Shown piece by piece: positions 35,118-44,621 of a DNA stretch of 64,000 nt. Source of the stretch: B10-G9 sp963712165 (lineage in GTDB: Bacteria > Chloroflexota > Anaerolineae > Anaerolineales > UBA11858); assembly GCA_963712165.1 (NCBI GenBank), contig CAVQGY010000002.1, forward strand, positions 930,001 through 994,000, read 5' to 3'. Within the stretch, counting starts at the first letter, position 1; each line of letters begins with the position of its first letter. Under the pieces are notes generated by a model. That model did not search any database. It saw only the letters and a program-made list of their open reading frames with translations, and was not told where the DNA came from. The translations under genes were made by a program, and so were the position numbers.

Positions 35118-36458
35118 TTACTCATCTTTATCGACGTATGTTCCGAACACTTCTATCGATCCATTCTCCATGCGGAGCTCATAGATCTCTGTGGCGCGAT
35201 AGAGTTTCTGTTGGAGCTGGAAGAAGCCGTGCCAATGGGCCCAATCGGGTGCGCCCATCATCGCTCCCTGCCGGGCGCGGCGGCCCTCATGGTGCCAGAT
35301 ATAGTAGTGCAGGATCATAAACTCGTCTTCCCAGGGATTGTCTTTCAACAAGCCGGCATCCGCAAGTTCAACGCGCATGGCTTCGACAGGTTTCCAATAG
35401 GCTTCGTTATAGAGCTTGACCGCCTTGTCGCCGCTGGCGAAGTAGCCGGCTGTGTGACTGCTGCTATGGCAGGATGAACAAACTTGCATCATCTCTGCCC
35501 TGCCTGCATCTCCGAATCCCAACAGGGGGGACATGACATCATCTGGTTCAGTCCTGACTTCGGAGAGTGGAGCCCATAGGTTCCAGTACAGGCGTTGGTT
35601 GATATTATGGGTTGGCTCCAGGTCGCCGATACCGCTCATATGACAGGTAGCGCAGGTCGGAGCACGGTAATCACCCGGTTCCCATTCCCCGTAGGCGCTG
35701 TCCCAAATCCAGTCCTCTCCCTCAGTATGGTAGATCTGCCCATGTTTGGTATTCTCGTAGATCTCAATATCGGGATGATCCGGTCCCAGATGGCAGCTGG
35801 CGCAGGCCTCCGGCTTGCGAGCTTCAGCTTTCTCGAAAGCATGCCTTGTGTGGCAGACAACACAGTTTCCTACTTCGCCGTTCGGATAGACATTCCCTAT
35901 GCCGGGGACGGGATAGGTCTCCGGGGTGGGATGCCCGGTCTCATCGACCAGGATGTCGATCCCATGGCAGAGCATACAGCCTGTCTCATCGGAGGCGGTC
36001 TTGTATTCGGGATGGTTTTGGCCTTCGTGGACCTCAACCAGGGCGGTCAGGCCCTCTTTTGGTACCCGCTGGATATGGGCCCGGTAGTGGCCGCTGCTGT
36101 TGAACTCAGCCACCTGGTCCTCATGGCAGTCCCCGCAGACTGCCGGCGGGATCAGCATAGAGACCGATACGGTGAGTTCCTCATGACCTTCTACTTCAGA
36201 TAGAGCCATGGGAGAGTCTGGTTCGACCACGTGGCAATCGATACAGGAGACGCCTTCTTCTGCATGCCGGCTGCCGTCCCAATCAGCCACGATGCCATGG
36301 GTTTCGGTGGCATGGCACTCGACGCACTCCCGGGCGGCATCGCTGAGTTGTGGTTCACTCTCATCCGCCGGGGAGGATTGGCCGCCGCAGGATGCCAGGG
36401 CCAGGCCAAGGATAAGAATGGTCAGTAAGAACAGGAGTGGTTTCAGGGTTTTCATCAT
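35118..36458 (-). CDS. HAO-like octaheme c-type cytochrome lipoprotein
   Basis: 446 aa. Lipobox LALASC (Cys24) anchors it outside the membrane. Eight CXXCH heme sites start at residues 45, 72, 108, 161, 199, 219, 269 and 327. After the last heme comes HHEGRRARQGAMMGAPDWAHWHGF, the conserved tail of the hydroxylamine oxidoreductase (HAO) family, where oxidative HAOs carry the tyrosine that crosslinks to heme P460; here Met appears at the likely position. That would favour reduction of nitrite or hydroxylamine over oxidation, but my alignment is by eye. It follows a NapC-type tetraheme gene by 13 bases, the usual HaoA-HaoC pairing. Confidence 0.85.
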   Translation of the reverse strand: MMKTLKPLLFLLTILILGLALASCGGQSSPADESEPQLSDAARECVECHATETHGIVADWDGSRHAEEGVSCIDCHVVEPDSPMALSEVEGHEELTVSVSMLIPPAVCGDCHEDQVAEFNSSGHYRAHIQRVPKEGLTALVEVHEGQNHPEYKTASDETGCMLCHGIDILVDETGHPTPETYPVPGIGNVYPNGEVGNCVVCHTRHAFEKAEARKPEACASCHLGPDHPDIEIYENTKHGQIYHTEGEDWIWDSAYGEWEPGDYRAPTCATCHMSGIGDLEPTHNINQRLYWNLWAPLSEVRTEPDDVMSPLLGFGDAGRAEMMQVCSSCHSSSHTAGYFASGDKAVKLYNEAYWKPVEAMRVELADAGLLKDNPWEDEFMILHYYIWHHEGRRARQGAMMGAPDWAHWHGFFQLQQKLYRATEIYELRMENGSIEVFGTYVDKDE

Positions 36459-36471
36459 TCACTCTCCCTCT

Positions 36472-37029
36472 CTAGCGAAGGTTGTGTTCGTCAAAATGAT
36501 ATTTGTATTTGGTTTCCAGCAGGTACTTATTCAGGTTGGAGTGGCCGACTGATTCATGGCAGCTCACGCATTTTGAATCCGTGGTACCGCTGAAGTACAT
36601 TTCATGGTAGCCGTGATCTGCAGTGGCTTCTTCCAAACGCTGGTGGCAGGTCAGGCAGCCGGAGTCGTAGACATATTCCTCGCGCCGATCGCGCAAGGCC
36701 TGCCAATCCAGGTTGCCTTCTTTGCGGGTTAGGGTCACCCAGGCGTCATGGGTCCCGGAGCGGGCTTTGCCAAGGAAGTGGGCCAGGACATTTTCATGGG
36801 AGACGTGGCAGTCAGTGCAGGCTGCGGTGATTCCGCGTTCATTATCGCCGCCGTGGGTTGAATCCAGGTAGGATTTGGCTGCCGGCTCCATCGCGTGACA
36901 AGTGTCGCAGAACTCAGGTCGGGAAGTGACTTCGATCCCGGTCTCGAGGACAGCCCAAGCGAAAACACCCAGGAGCAGAGCTGCTGCGATCCCTCCCAGC
37001 CAATAAAGGGCTTTGACCTTCTTCTTCAT
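36472..37029 (-). CDS. NapC/NirT-type tetraheme membrane cytochrome
   Basis: 185 aa. One N-terminal membrane helix (LYWLGGIAAALLLGVFAWAVL), then four CXXCH hemes (CDTCH, CTDCH, CLTCH, CVSCH) as in NrfH/NapC quinol dehydrogenases. EFCDTCHAMEPA is the typical first heme block. The family takes electrons from membrane quinol and passes them to a partner multiheme reductase. The partner is the octaheme protein 13 bases downstream. A 6-4-6 inverted repeat lies 50 bases upstream. Confidence 0.9.
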   Translation of the reverse strand: MKKKVKALYWLGGIAAALLLGVFAWAVLETGIEVTSRPEFCDTCHAMEPAAKSYLDSTHGGDNERGITAACTDCHVSHENVLAHFLGKARSGTHDAWVTLTRKEGNLDWQALRDRREEYVYDSGCLTCHQRLEEATADHGYHEMYFSGTTDSKCVSCHESVGHSNLNKYLLETKYKYHFDEHNLR

Positions 37030-37078
37030 GTGGGTCTCCTGGTCTGTAGATCGGTGGGCCAGGTGATGTTTTGGTTAG

Positions 37079-37094
37079 TAACAATACCTTGTTA
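37079..37094. promoter_or_regulatory. Inverted repeat upstream of the cytochrome operon
   Basis: TAACAA-TACC-TTGTTA, a perfect 6-4-6 palindrome 50 bases before the NapC-type start. It could be an operator; the sequence does not match the classical Fnr orientation, so the regulator is unknown. Confidence 0.35.
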
Positions 37095-37249
37095 TGATTG
37101 ATACACATATATTCTAACTTAGATTTTTGATAGAAGGCCCGGGTTATGAGAAAAATGGCAGGTTGGATCACGACAGGGAGGACCGGTTTAAGTCAGGATT
37201 CCTATCTGGTTGTGATTGGTTTTTATACAATATACATTGGGCTGAAAAA

Positions 37250-37277
37250 CACAAAACCACCCATCCGGGTGGTTTTT
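37250..37277 (-). terminator. Terminator of the tRNA-Lys gene
   Basis: On the minus strand, AAAACCACCC and GGGTGGTTTT pair and are followed by TTTTGTGTTTTT. It begins directly after the tRNA 3' end. Confidence 0.75.
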
Positions 37278-37281
37278 CCAG

Positions 37282-37354
<73 letters not shown>

Positions 37355-37630
37355 TGAGCTTTGGAGAAGCAGGAAGATTGTATCTTTTCAGAGGGGAAAT
37401 GTCAAGAAAAGCCGGGATTCGGAGTTATTTTTGGATAAGGTACTGATCCTGGAGTAGTATGTGGCATAAATTGTATAATATATGCAATGAGGTTGAGGGA
37501 CACAAAATAGCCTAGTTGCGGATCCAAACCATATGCTGGATTGAGATAGACGTATAATCAGGATATGAAGCAGAAAAGAGGATAGTTGGGCGAAAGATAT
37601 TCAAGATCGAAGAATAAAAGGATGTGTATT

Positions 37631-38497
37631 GTGAAAGCAATTCACCGAAGATTGTTAATTTGTTGCTCCTGCGGATCTTTTTTAGCCATTTTAGCGGCCT
37701 GTGGAAAAACTTCTCCGGTACTCGTAACAGTTGAAAATACAAAAACAGTGAAAGCAGAACAGACAGTTGAGGAAAGTGCGCCAGTGACTTTGACCCCTGA
37801 CCTTCCCACATCTACGCCGGTCCCGTCAATTACACCCACCCCGATACCCATTGTTGACTATACAACTGAAGCTGTTATCTTTACTACTGAGGATGAAATT
37901 GATCTTGAAGGTAACTTTTATCTCAGCGAAGGAGATATCGCAGTTGTGTTTGCTCATATGGCGGGAGAAAATGATCAGAGCAACTGGATGCCATTCGCCG
38001 AATATATCGCCCCGAGAGGATACAGTTCCCTGACTTTCAATTTTCGCTGTTACGGTGGCTCAAGCTGTGGTGGTAGTGGCTCCGGCGCCGTCCTTTCGAG
38101 TTATGATCTCGGCGCAGCAATTGATTTCCTACATGAAAAAGGATTTGAACAGGTTGTCTGTATGGGGGCCAGCATGGGTGGACGAGCCTGTATTAATGTG
38201 GCGTTTGATAAAGAATTAGCAGGTATTGTGATCCTTGCCGGTACGGGATCCAGCGATCCAGATAGACAGGATCTTGAGGATATCATCAATCCTGATATGC
38301 CAAAACTTTTTATCGTTTCGGAGAATGACCCCACCCTTGATAGAGTATCAGCCATGACCCGCCTCTACGAAAACGCCCCGGAACCAAAAATATTCAAAAC
38401 CTATCCAGGTAAAGCTCACGGTACAGAATTATTCAATTCATATGAACGGCAATTGCGCAAGACACTTTTAGATTTTCTTGAGGGAATCCCCAACTAA
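37631..38497 (+). CDS. Alpha/beta hydrolase lipoprotein
   Basis: 288 aa from the GTG at 37631, spaced well from AAAGG; ATG starts at 37586 and 37622 are in frame but less well placed. Signal peptide with lipobox LAILAAC, then a Thr/Pro linker. The hydrolase domain has VVFAHMAGENDQSNW, nucleophile Ser in CMGASMGGRA, acid Asp in IVSENDPTLDR, and His in YPGKAHGTELF, a dienelactone-hydrolase/peptidase-like set. It is probably anchored outside the cell and cleaves esters or peptides. It stands alone between the tRNA and the convergent transporter operon. Confidence 0.82.
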   Translation: MKAIHRRLLICCSCGSFLAILAACGKTSPVLVTVENTKTVKAEQTVEESAPVTLTPDLPTSTPVPSITPTPIPIVDYTTEAVIFTTEDEIDLEGNFYLSEGDIAVVFAHMAGENDQSNWMPFAEYIAPRGYSSLTFNFRCYGGSSCGGSGSGAVLSSYDLGAAIDFLHEKGFEQVVCMGASMGGRACINVAFDKELAGIVILAGTGSSDPDRQDLEDIINPDMPKLFIVSENDPTLDRVSAMTRLYENAPEPKIFKTYPGKAHGTELFNSYERQLRKTLLDFLEGIPN

Positions 38498-38700
38498 TAG
38501 GTATTTTCTGATTGCTTGAAGGGGGAATTAACGAATAATCTCTCGCTGCTGGTCTATGTTATCACTCTTCTCTTCATTACAAGCCAGGCCTGGTGACGGG
38601 TATTGAGGATTGGCAGCGTGTTCCCTGACCGGATGATCGTTCTAGCTCCGGCCTACCCCTTCTCTGTATATCGAATCGCAGTTGTATTCGACGTGTTATC

Positions 38701-39633
38701 TTAGGCCTTCTCATACGGCTTGGCAACATAGGCGGGAGGTTCAGCCCGGCCCATGGCGCCGATCAGGGCTACGATGGTCAGGACATAAGGCAGCATGCGT
38801 AAGAGCTGTGGCGCAACGGGCACATTGGATGCCTGGGCGGCAGCCTGCAGCGCATCTGCAAAGCCGAACAGCAAGCAGGCAAATAATGCACCCCAGGGAT
38901 TCCAGCGCCCGAATATCATGGCTGAAAGGCCTATGAATCCCCGACCTGCTGTCATCAGTTTGACAAACTGGGCCAGGTAGGAGACGGACAGGAAAGCCCC
39001 TCCCAGCGCGGCCAGCACACCACTGATGATCACGCCTAAATAGCGCATTCGGAAGACGCTGATCCCTACTGTCTCTGCGGCGTGTGGATTCTCACCTACT
39101 GACCTCAATCTTAATCCGAAGGGTGTTTTAAACAAGACGAAGTAACTAACAGGCACCATCAGCAGGGAGATATAGACGAGGGGACTCTGCATCCCGAGGA
39201 TCGGTCCGATAATCGGGATATCAGCCAGGATGGGAATCCTCACCTCATAGATTCGCTCCACTATCGGTGAGATACCCTGGGAACCGAACAGCTTGAGCAG
39301 CAAGAAGCTGGGCAAACCAGCTCCGAGGATATTTATCCCTGTTCCAACGATAGCTTGATCCGCCCGTAAATTGATGCACATAAAGGCATGAATCAGGCTG
39401 GTCAAGACACCAGCAGCTATGGCGAACAATACACCAATCCAGGCATTGCCGGTGTAATACGATCCAACCACAGCCGCGAAGGCGCTGATGAGCATGATGC
39501 CTTCCAGGGCAATGTTGAGAACACCAGAGCGCTCGGAGAAGATCCCTGCCAGGGCGGGAAACAGGATGGGAGTTGCAGAGCGGATCGTTGCTGAAAATAA
39601 GGCAACTGTAATTACGTTGGACCAGACTTCCAT
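38701..39633 (-). CDS. BMP/nucleoside-type ABC permease (NupQ-like)
   Basis: 310 aa, about eight hydrophobic segments. The N-terminus (SATPILFPALAGIFSERSGVLNIALEGIML) and the coupling region (TPFGLRLRSVGENPHAAETVGISV) are those of the second permease of BMP-dependent nucleoside/simple-sugar importers (NupQ/YufQ group). It is the last gene of a minus-strand operon: binding protein, ATPase, NupP-like permease, NupQ-like permease. Intact. No terminator is obvious after it; the 200 bases to the convergent hydrolase gene hold nothing I recognise. Confidence 0.9.
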   Translation of the reverse strand: MEVWSNVITVALFSATIRSATPILFPALAGIFSERSGVLNIALEGIMLISAFAAVVGSYYTGNAWIGVLFAIAAGVLTSLIHAFMCINLRADQAIVGTGINILGAGLPSFLLLKLFGSQGISPIVERIYEVRIPILADIPIIGPILGMQSPLVYISLLMVPVSYFVLFKTPFGLRLRSVGENPHAAETVGISVFRMRYLGVIISGVLAALGGAFLSVSYLAQFVKLMTAGRGFIGLSAMIFGRWNPWGALFACLLFGFADALQAAAQASNVPVAPQLLRMLPYVLTIVALIGAMGRAEPPAYVAKPYEKA

Positions 39634-39644
39634 AAGTTCTTCTC

Positions 39645-40728
39645 CTATTTGGCTTTTCTCGTATCCAGCCGCAGCGCCAGGCGTTCCAGGATTGGACGCA
39701 GGGTTTGGTTTGTGGCGGTGAAAAAGATTATCAATGCGGACAGGATCAAGACAATATCTTTGCTGATCTGAGCGATAGCCTGCATGGTGATCGAGCCGCT
39801 CCGAAGCACGCCGAATAAAAATGCAGAAGCGACCACACCAACCGGATGGGTCAACCCTAATAAGGCAACTGCTATTGCGTCCCAGCCGTAACCGGGGGAA
39901 AAGCTGGCGTAGAATTTATAGTGCACCCCGAGCACTTCCACAGCACCAGCCAACCCCCCCAGCGCACCGCTCAAGAACATGGCCCAGACCATCATCTTCC
40001 CCGGTTTGATGCCGGCGAATTCTGCTGCGCTGGCATTCAATCCCACTGCCCTCATCTTATATCCCAGACGGGTCTTGAACAGGAAAAACCAGACCAGGAC
40101 AGCAAATGCCAAGGGCAATGAAGATCCCGCCGCTCAGTCGTGTCCCTTCCCAGATCCTCACCAGCTGTGCTGTTGGCAGGACATCAGGGGAAACCGGGAG
40201 TTCATTATCCGCTTTCATGGGGCCGCCCACAGCTATCATGAATGCGGCCACCTGGAAGACAATATAGTTCAGCATGATGGTGGTGATCACCTCATGGATC
40301 CTGTGTTTCGCTTTCAGGTATCCTGGAATTGCTCCCCATAATCCGCCCGCCACAGCGCCAGCCAATAATGCCAGAGGAAGGTGAATCACCAGGGGAAGTT
40401 CCCAGGCATAACCAACATAAGCTGCAGCCATGCCCCCTAATACGATCTGGCCTTCCACGCCCATATTAAATAGACCGCAGCGAAAACCCAGTGCCACAGC
40501 CAACCCGCCAAAGATCAGGGGAGTGGTAGAAAGCAGCGTCTCGGCGAAATAACGTTTGGAGCTGAAAGCACCCTTGAAGAGGGCTCCATATGCTTCTGCT
40601 GGACTTTCCCCGAAAGCCCACAAGAATAATGCTCCAGCGATAAAGGCCAACAGAACGCCCAGGATGAACTGAGTGGGGCTGATTAGAGCCAATAATGGCG
40701 ATGTTTTTCGTTCCTTTTTATTTTCCAT
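39645..40728 (-). pseudogene. BMP/nucleoside-type ABC permease (NupP-like), one-base frameshift
   Basis: The start at 40728 (AAAGGCGG ribosome site) leads through a normal permease N-terminal half (LGFRCGLFNMGVEGQIVLGG) and drifts into nonsense after RLSGGIFIA at about 40105-40115. A second frame resumes with PLAFAVLVWFFLFKTRLGYK and continues with the coupling block (KMRAVGLNASAAEFAGI) to the stop at 39645. One extra base near 40115 would explain the break; the repaired protein would be about 360 aa, a normal NupP length. As neighbouring genes are intact, sequencing error and true loss are both possible. Confidence 0.8.
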
Positions 40729-40761
40729 ATTGGTGTACCGCCTTTAATAGGTCTGGGCCTG

Positions 40762-42273
40762 TTAGCTCTGTCCTTCCTTACTTCCAGCCATCAATAAGCC
40801 TAACTGCTCCGGGGTAGCCTGGCCTGACTCGAATTCGCCTACTATCTGCCCTTCATAGATGACTAAGATACGGTCTGATAGGTCCAGGATCTCTGTCAGT
40901 TCCATTGAAATCAACAGGACTGCCCTGTCCTGGTCCCGGAATTGGATCAAATTCTTATGGACGAATTCGATTGCCGCCACATCCAATCCCCTGGTAGGTT
41001 GGGCAGCGATCAGCAATTTTGGGTCTCGCTGAAATTCCCGGGCCAGAATGGCTTTCTGCTGGTTCCCGCCGGACAATTTTCTGGCCAGGACCTGGGTGCC
41101 GGGCGTGCGGACATCAAATGTCTTAATTAGTTTCCGGGCAAATTTCTCCGCTTCTCGATAATCCAACATCGCGCCGCGTTTAAAAGGCGCTGAATCTTCA
41201 AAGCCCAGCAAAAAATTATCCACCAAAGAAAAGTTCATCACCAGCCCGCGGCGCTGCCTGTCTTGAGGGATGTGTGCCATGCCGGCGTACATCCGCTCCC
41301 GCGGGTCCATCTGGCTGATATCCTGTTTATCTAAAGTGACTGTTCCACTTTCATGTTTTATCAATCCGGTCAGGACTTCGACCAATTCTTCCTGGCCATT
41401 TCCTGCAACGCCCGCGATGCCAACAATCTCACCTGCTTTGACATCGAAGGTTACATCCTTCAATTTCACCAGCCCCCTGGAATCCGTGGCGCTGAGACCA
41501 TTAACGGATAACATCACATCACCCGGAGTATGCAGGTCTTTCTCTACCTGCAATACCACATCCCGGCCGACCATCATCCGGGCAAGGTCTACCCGTTCAA
41601 CATCTTTGGTTTTAACTACATCAACGACACGTCCGTCGCGCAGGACGGTCACTCGGTCGGTGATCTGTTTGATCTCTTGGAGTTTGTGGGTGATAAAGAT
41701 AATCGTATGGCCTGCTTCCTGCAGGGATCGCATGATCTGGTATAAATCCTCAACTTCTTGAGGGGTAAGGACAGCAGTTGGCTCATCAAGGATCATGATC
41801 TCGGCTCCGCGCGAGAGGGCTTTCAGGATCTCGACCCTCTGCTGCATGCCAACAGAAATATCTTTGATCAGGGCATCCGGGTCAACCTTGAGGCTGTATT
41901 TTTTGGAGAGTTCAACAACCATCTCCCTGCCCTTGGCTGTGTCAATCCTTGCTCCTTTTCGCGGTTCATTGCCCAGGATGAAGTTTTCCGTTACCGTGAA
42001 GACTGGCACCAGCATAAAGTGCTGGTGGACCATGCCGATGCCGCAGTGAATAGCATCCAGGCAGTTACTGAAATCAACTTTTTTGCCCTCAAGGAGAATC
42101 TCCCCTTCATCCGGTTTTGCCAATCCGCAGAGGATATTCATCAGGGTAGTCTTACCAGCCCCATTTTCTCCCAGTAAACCGTGAATCTCACCTTTTTCGA
42201 CCTCCAGGCAAATATGATCATTTGCCAGAACTCCCGGGAATCTCCTGACGATATTTTTCATTTCAAGATACAT
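40762..42273 (-). CDS. BMP/nucleoside-type ABC ATPase with two nucleotide-binding domains
   Basis: 503 aa from the ATG at 42273, preceded by AAAGGAG; an upstream extension to 42312 has no ribosome site. The first domain has Walker A GLLGENGAGKTTLMN, signature ISVGMQQRVEILKAL and Walker B IMILDEPTAVLTP. The second has VGIAGVAGNGQEEL in place of a strict Walker A, LSGGNQQKAILAREF, and LIAAQPTRGLDV. This tandem is the pattern of sugar/nucleoside importers (NupO, RbsA-like). It powers the NupP/NupQ-like channel. Separated from the binding-protein gene by a hairpin. Confidence 0.92.
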   Translation of the reverse strand: MYLEMKNIVRRFPGVLANDHICLEVEKGEIHGLLGENGAGKTTLMNILCGLAKPDEGEILLEGKKVDFSNCLDAIHCGIGMVHQHFMLVPVFTVTENFILGNEPRKGARIDTAKGREMVVELSKKYSLKVDPDALIKDISVGMQQRVEILKALSRGAEIMILDEPTAVLTPQEVEDLYQIMRSLQEAGHTIIFITHKLQEIKQITDRVTVLRDGRVVDVVKTKDVERVDLARMMVGRDVVLQVEKDLHTPGDVMLSVNGLSATDSRGLVKLKDVTFDVKAGEIVGIAGVAGNGQEELVEVLTGLIKHESGTVTLDKQDISQMDPRERMYAGMAHIPQDRQRRGLVMNFSLVDNFLLGFEDSAPFKRGAMLDYREAEKFARKLIKTFDVRTPGTQVLARKLSGGNQQKAILAREFQRDPKLLIAAQPTRGLDVAAIEFVHKNLIQFRDQDRAVLLISMELTEILDLSDRILVIYEGQIVGEFESGQATPEQLGLLMAGSKEGQS

Positions 42274-42343
42274 AGGAAGAATTCTCCTTTCTCGAGAGAT
42301 AGAATTATCCATGGAACTTTGAGGTCATTATATTGCCCCTGAA

Positions 42344-42374
42344 GGGCTGGAGAAGGGGATCCTGTCTCCAGCCC
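42344..42374 (-). terminator. Hairpin between binding-protein and ATPase genes
   Basis: GGGCTGGAGA (42344-42353) pairs with TCTCCAGCCC (42365-42374). It lies after the binding-protein stop on the minus strand and before the ATPase, an arrangement like that at 22575-22659. A weak attenuator or 3'-end stabiliser is likely. Confidence 0.6.
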
Positions 42375-42405
42375 AACAAGTCTTATCTTACTCGTTTATT
42401 CTGTC

Positions 42406-44388
42406 TTAAAACTCAGGCGGGGTGAAGGAATCCAGTTCCACCAGGGTTGCTGGTGGAGCGATCTCACCGTCCACGATCATTTGCTTCAGCTGATCGATCT
42501 TGGTCATGATCTCCGCCGGGACATTCTTGGATGTGGTGGGAGCATAGTCAATGCCTCCCTCTTTGATCCCATAGCGGAAAGAGCCGCCATTGAAGGTTCC
42601 GTTGATGACCATCTGGCCGACGTCATAAACGCCCGCGCCAAGCCCCTTCATCATTGAGCTGATCACGTTGTCAGGAGCCAGGTAGTTCTGATCCCGGTCC
42701 ACGCCGATGACCATCTGGTCGCGCTCGACAGCGGCATCGATCACGCCTGTGCCTGTGAAGCCAGCCACCTGGAAGACAACATCCGCTCCCTGGTCGTACT
42801 GGGCCAGGGCCAGTTCCTTGCCCTTGGCGGGATCGTTAAACGCGCCCGCGTAGGATACCAGCACTTCCATGTCTGGATCGATTGTCATCACGCCGGCCCG
42901 ATAACCGGCCTCGAACTTTTTGACCACATCGGTTTCCATCCCGCCCACAAATCCCACTTTACCGGTCTCTGTCATATAGGCAGCGATGGCGCCCATCAGG
43001 AAGGCCCCTTCATTTTCAGCGAATTGTATGCTAGCCACATTGGGCTGATCCACAAAGTTGTCGATCAGGGCAAAGTGGATGTCCGGGTAGAGCGGGGCCA
43101 CTTCGTTGACCGCATCTTTCAGCAGGAAGCCAACACCCACGATCAGGTCTTCGCCCTGCTCGGCCAGTGTGCTCAGATTGGGCACATACTGGGCCTGCTC
43201 ATTGGTCTCCACAACCTTGACCTGAACGCCGAAATCCGTGTTCAGGGCTGTGAAACCTTCCCAGGTTGCATCGTTGAAGGCCTGGTCACCCAGTCCGGCT
43301 TGGTCCGTCACCATGGCGAAGGACATATCCGAGGCATCGATCATCGTCTCATGGGTCATATCAGGTGCGGTGAAGGATTCCAGTTCATCCAGGGTTGCTG
43401 GTGGAGCAATCTCACCGTCCACGATCATTTGCTTCAGCTGATCGATCTTGGTCATGATCTCCGCCGGGACATTCTTGGATGTGGTGGGAGCATAGTCAAT
43501 GCCTCCCTCCTTGATCCCATAGCGGTAGGAGCCACCCTTGAACTCACCATTGATGATCATCTGGCCGACGTCATAAACGCCCGCGCCAAGCCCCTTCATC
43601 ATTGAGCTGATCACGTTGTCAGGAGCCAGGTAGTTCTGATCCCGGTCCACGCCGATGACCATCTGGTCGCGCTCGACAGCGGCATCGATCACGCCCGTGC
43701 CTGTGAAGCCAGCCACCTGGAAGACAACATCCGCTCCCTGGTCGTACTGGGCCAGGGCCAGTTCCTTGCCCTTGGCGGGATCATTAAACGCGCCCGCGTA
43801 GGATACCAGCACTTCCATGTCTGGATCGATTGTCATCACGCCAGCCCGATAACCAGCCTCGAACTTTTTGACCACATCGGTCTCCATCCCGCCCACAAAT
43901 CCCACTTTACCGGTCTCTGTCATATAGGCGGCGATGGCGCCCATCAGGAAGGCCCCTTCATTTTCAGCGAACTGTATGCAAGCCACATTGGGCTGATCCA
44001 CAAAGTTGTCGATCAGGGCAAAGTGGATGTCCGGGTAGAGCGGGGCCACTTCATTGACCGCATCTTTCAGCAGGAAGCCAACACCCACGATCAGGTCTTC
44101 GCCCTGCTCGGCCAGTGTGCTCAGATTGGGCACATACTGGGCCTGCTCATTGGTCTCCACAACCTTGACCTGAACGCCGAAATCCGTGTTCAGGGCTGTG
44201 AAACCTTCCCAGGTTGCATCGTTGAAGGCCTGGTCACCCAGCCCGGCTTGGTCCGTCACCATTGCAAAGGACATATCCGAGGCGTCTTCCTGAACCTCTC
44301 CTGGCGTTTCCGTGGCTGCAGGCTGGCAAGCCGTCAGGATCATGGCCACGAGCAAGAAAAAGAGTACTATTTGGGAAATTTTTTTCAT
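42406..44388 (-). CDS. BMP-family substrate-binding lipoprotein with two near-identical domains
   Basis: 660 aa, about twice the family length. After a signal peptide with lipobox LTAC (Cys21) come two complete BMP/PnrA-type domains (about 36-351 and 352-660), each starting SFAMVTDQAGLGDQAFNDA and including GVGFLLKDAVNEVAPLYPD and VIGVDRDQNYLAPDNV. They are nearly identical. The differences I noticed include NVACIQF/NVASIQF and NGEFKGGSYRYG/NGTFNGGSFRYG. The family binds nucleosides or related compounds outside the membrane. The frame is intact, so this would be a two-headed receptor. First gene of the importer operon. Confidence 0.9.
   Translation of the reverse strand: MKKISQIVLFFLLVAMILTACQPAATETPGEVQEDASDMSFAMVTDQAGLGDQAFNDATWEGFTALNTDFGVQVKVVETNEQAQYVPNLSTLAEQGEDLIVGVGFLLKDAVNEVAPLYPDIHFALIDNFVDQPNVACIQFAENEGAFLMGAIAAYMTETGKVGFVGGMETDVVKKFEAGYRAGVMTIDPDMEVLVSYAGAFNDPAKGKELALAQYDQGADVVFQVAGFTGTGVIDAAVERDQMVIGVDRDQNYLAPDNVISSMMKGLGAGVYDVGQMIINGEFKGGSYRYGIKEGGIDYAPTTSKNVPAEIMTKIDQLKQMIVDGEIAPPATLDELESFTAPDMTHETMIDASDMSFAMVTDQAGLGDQAFNDATWEGFTALNTDFGVQVKVVETNEQAQYVPNLSTLAEQGEDLIVGVGFLLKDAVNEVAPLYPDIHFALIDNFVDQPNVASIQFAENEGAFLMGAIAAYMTETGKVGFVGGMETDVVKKFEAGYRAGVMTIDPDMEVLVSYAGAFNDPAKGKELALAQYDQGADVVFQVAGFTGTGVIDAAVERDQMVIGVDRDQNYLAPDNVISSMMKGLGAGVYDVGQMVINGTFNGGSFRYGIKEGGIDYAPTTSKNVPAEIMTKIDQLKQMIVDGEIAPPATLVELDSFTPPEF
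42421..44284. repeat. Tandem duplication, 948-bp period, inside the binding-protein gene
   Basis: Two direct copies offset by 948 bases (316 codons), for example GGACATATCCGAGGC at 43321 and 44269, and GGTGAAGGA at 42421 and 43369. They are almost identical over about 900 bases at the DNA level, including silent positions, so the duplication is recent or kept uniform by gene conversion. It may also be a site of assembly error. Confidence 0.9.
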
Positions 44389-44621
44389 TCAATCCTCCTC
44401 AGTAGGAAATATTCATGATTATGAGGTATTCACTTGGACTTGTTTGGCTTCCTTATTTCACCTCCTTTGCTATTCAGGTGTACCGATTATGCACCAGCCA
44501 TATTATTTATTTAGTACTTATTGAGGGACTCCTTGTTCGCAATGTTGAGACCTCTCTCCTGGATTCCATTAAATGGTCGGGTTATCCAATAATCCTCAGC
44601 ACCAGGTTGTGTGAGCCAATT

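Noticed and set aside
35595..36203. Plus-strand 202-codon frame
   Set aside because: Antisense shadow of the octaheme cytochrome gene.
43024..43605. Plus-strand frames in the duplicated binding-protein gene, repeated near 44023-44418
   Set aside because: They repeat only because the gene beneath is duplicated; no ribosome site or domain.
42421..44284. CRISPR-like or satellite array
   Set aside because: Only two copies of 948 bases within one open frame; it is a domain duplication.
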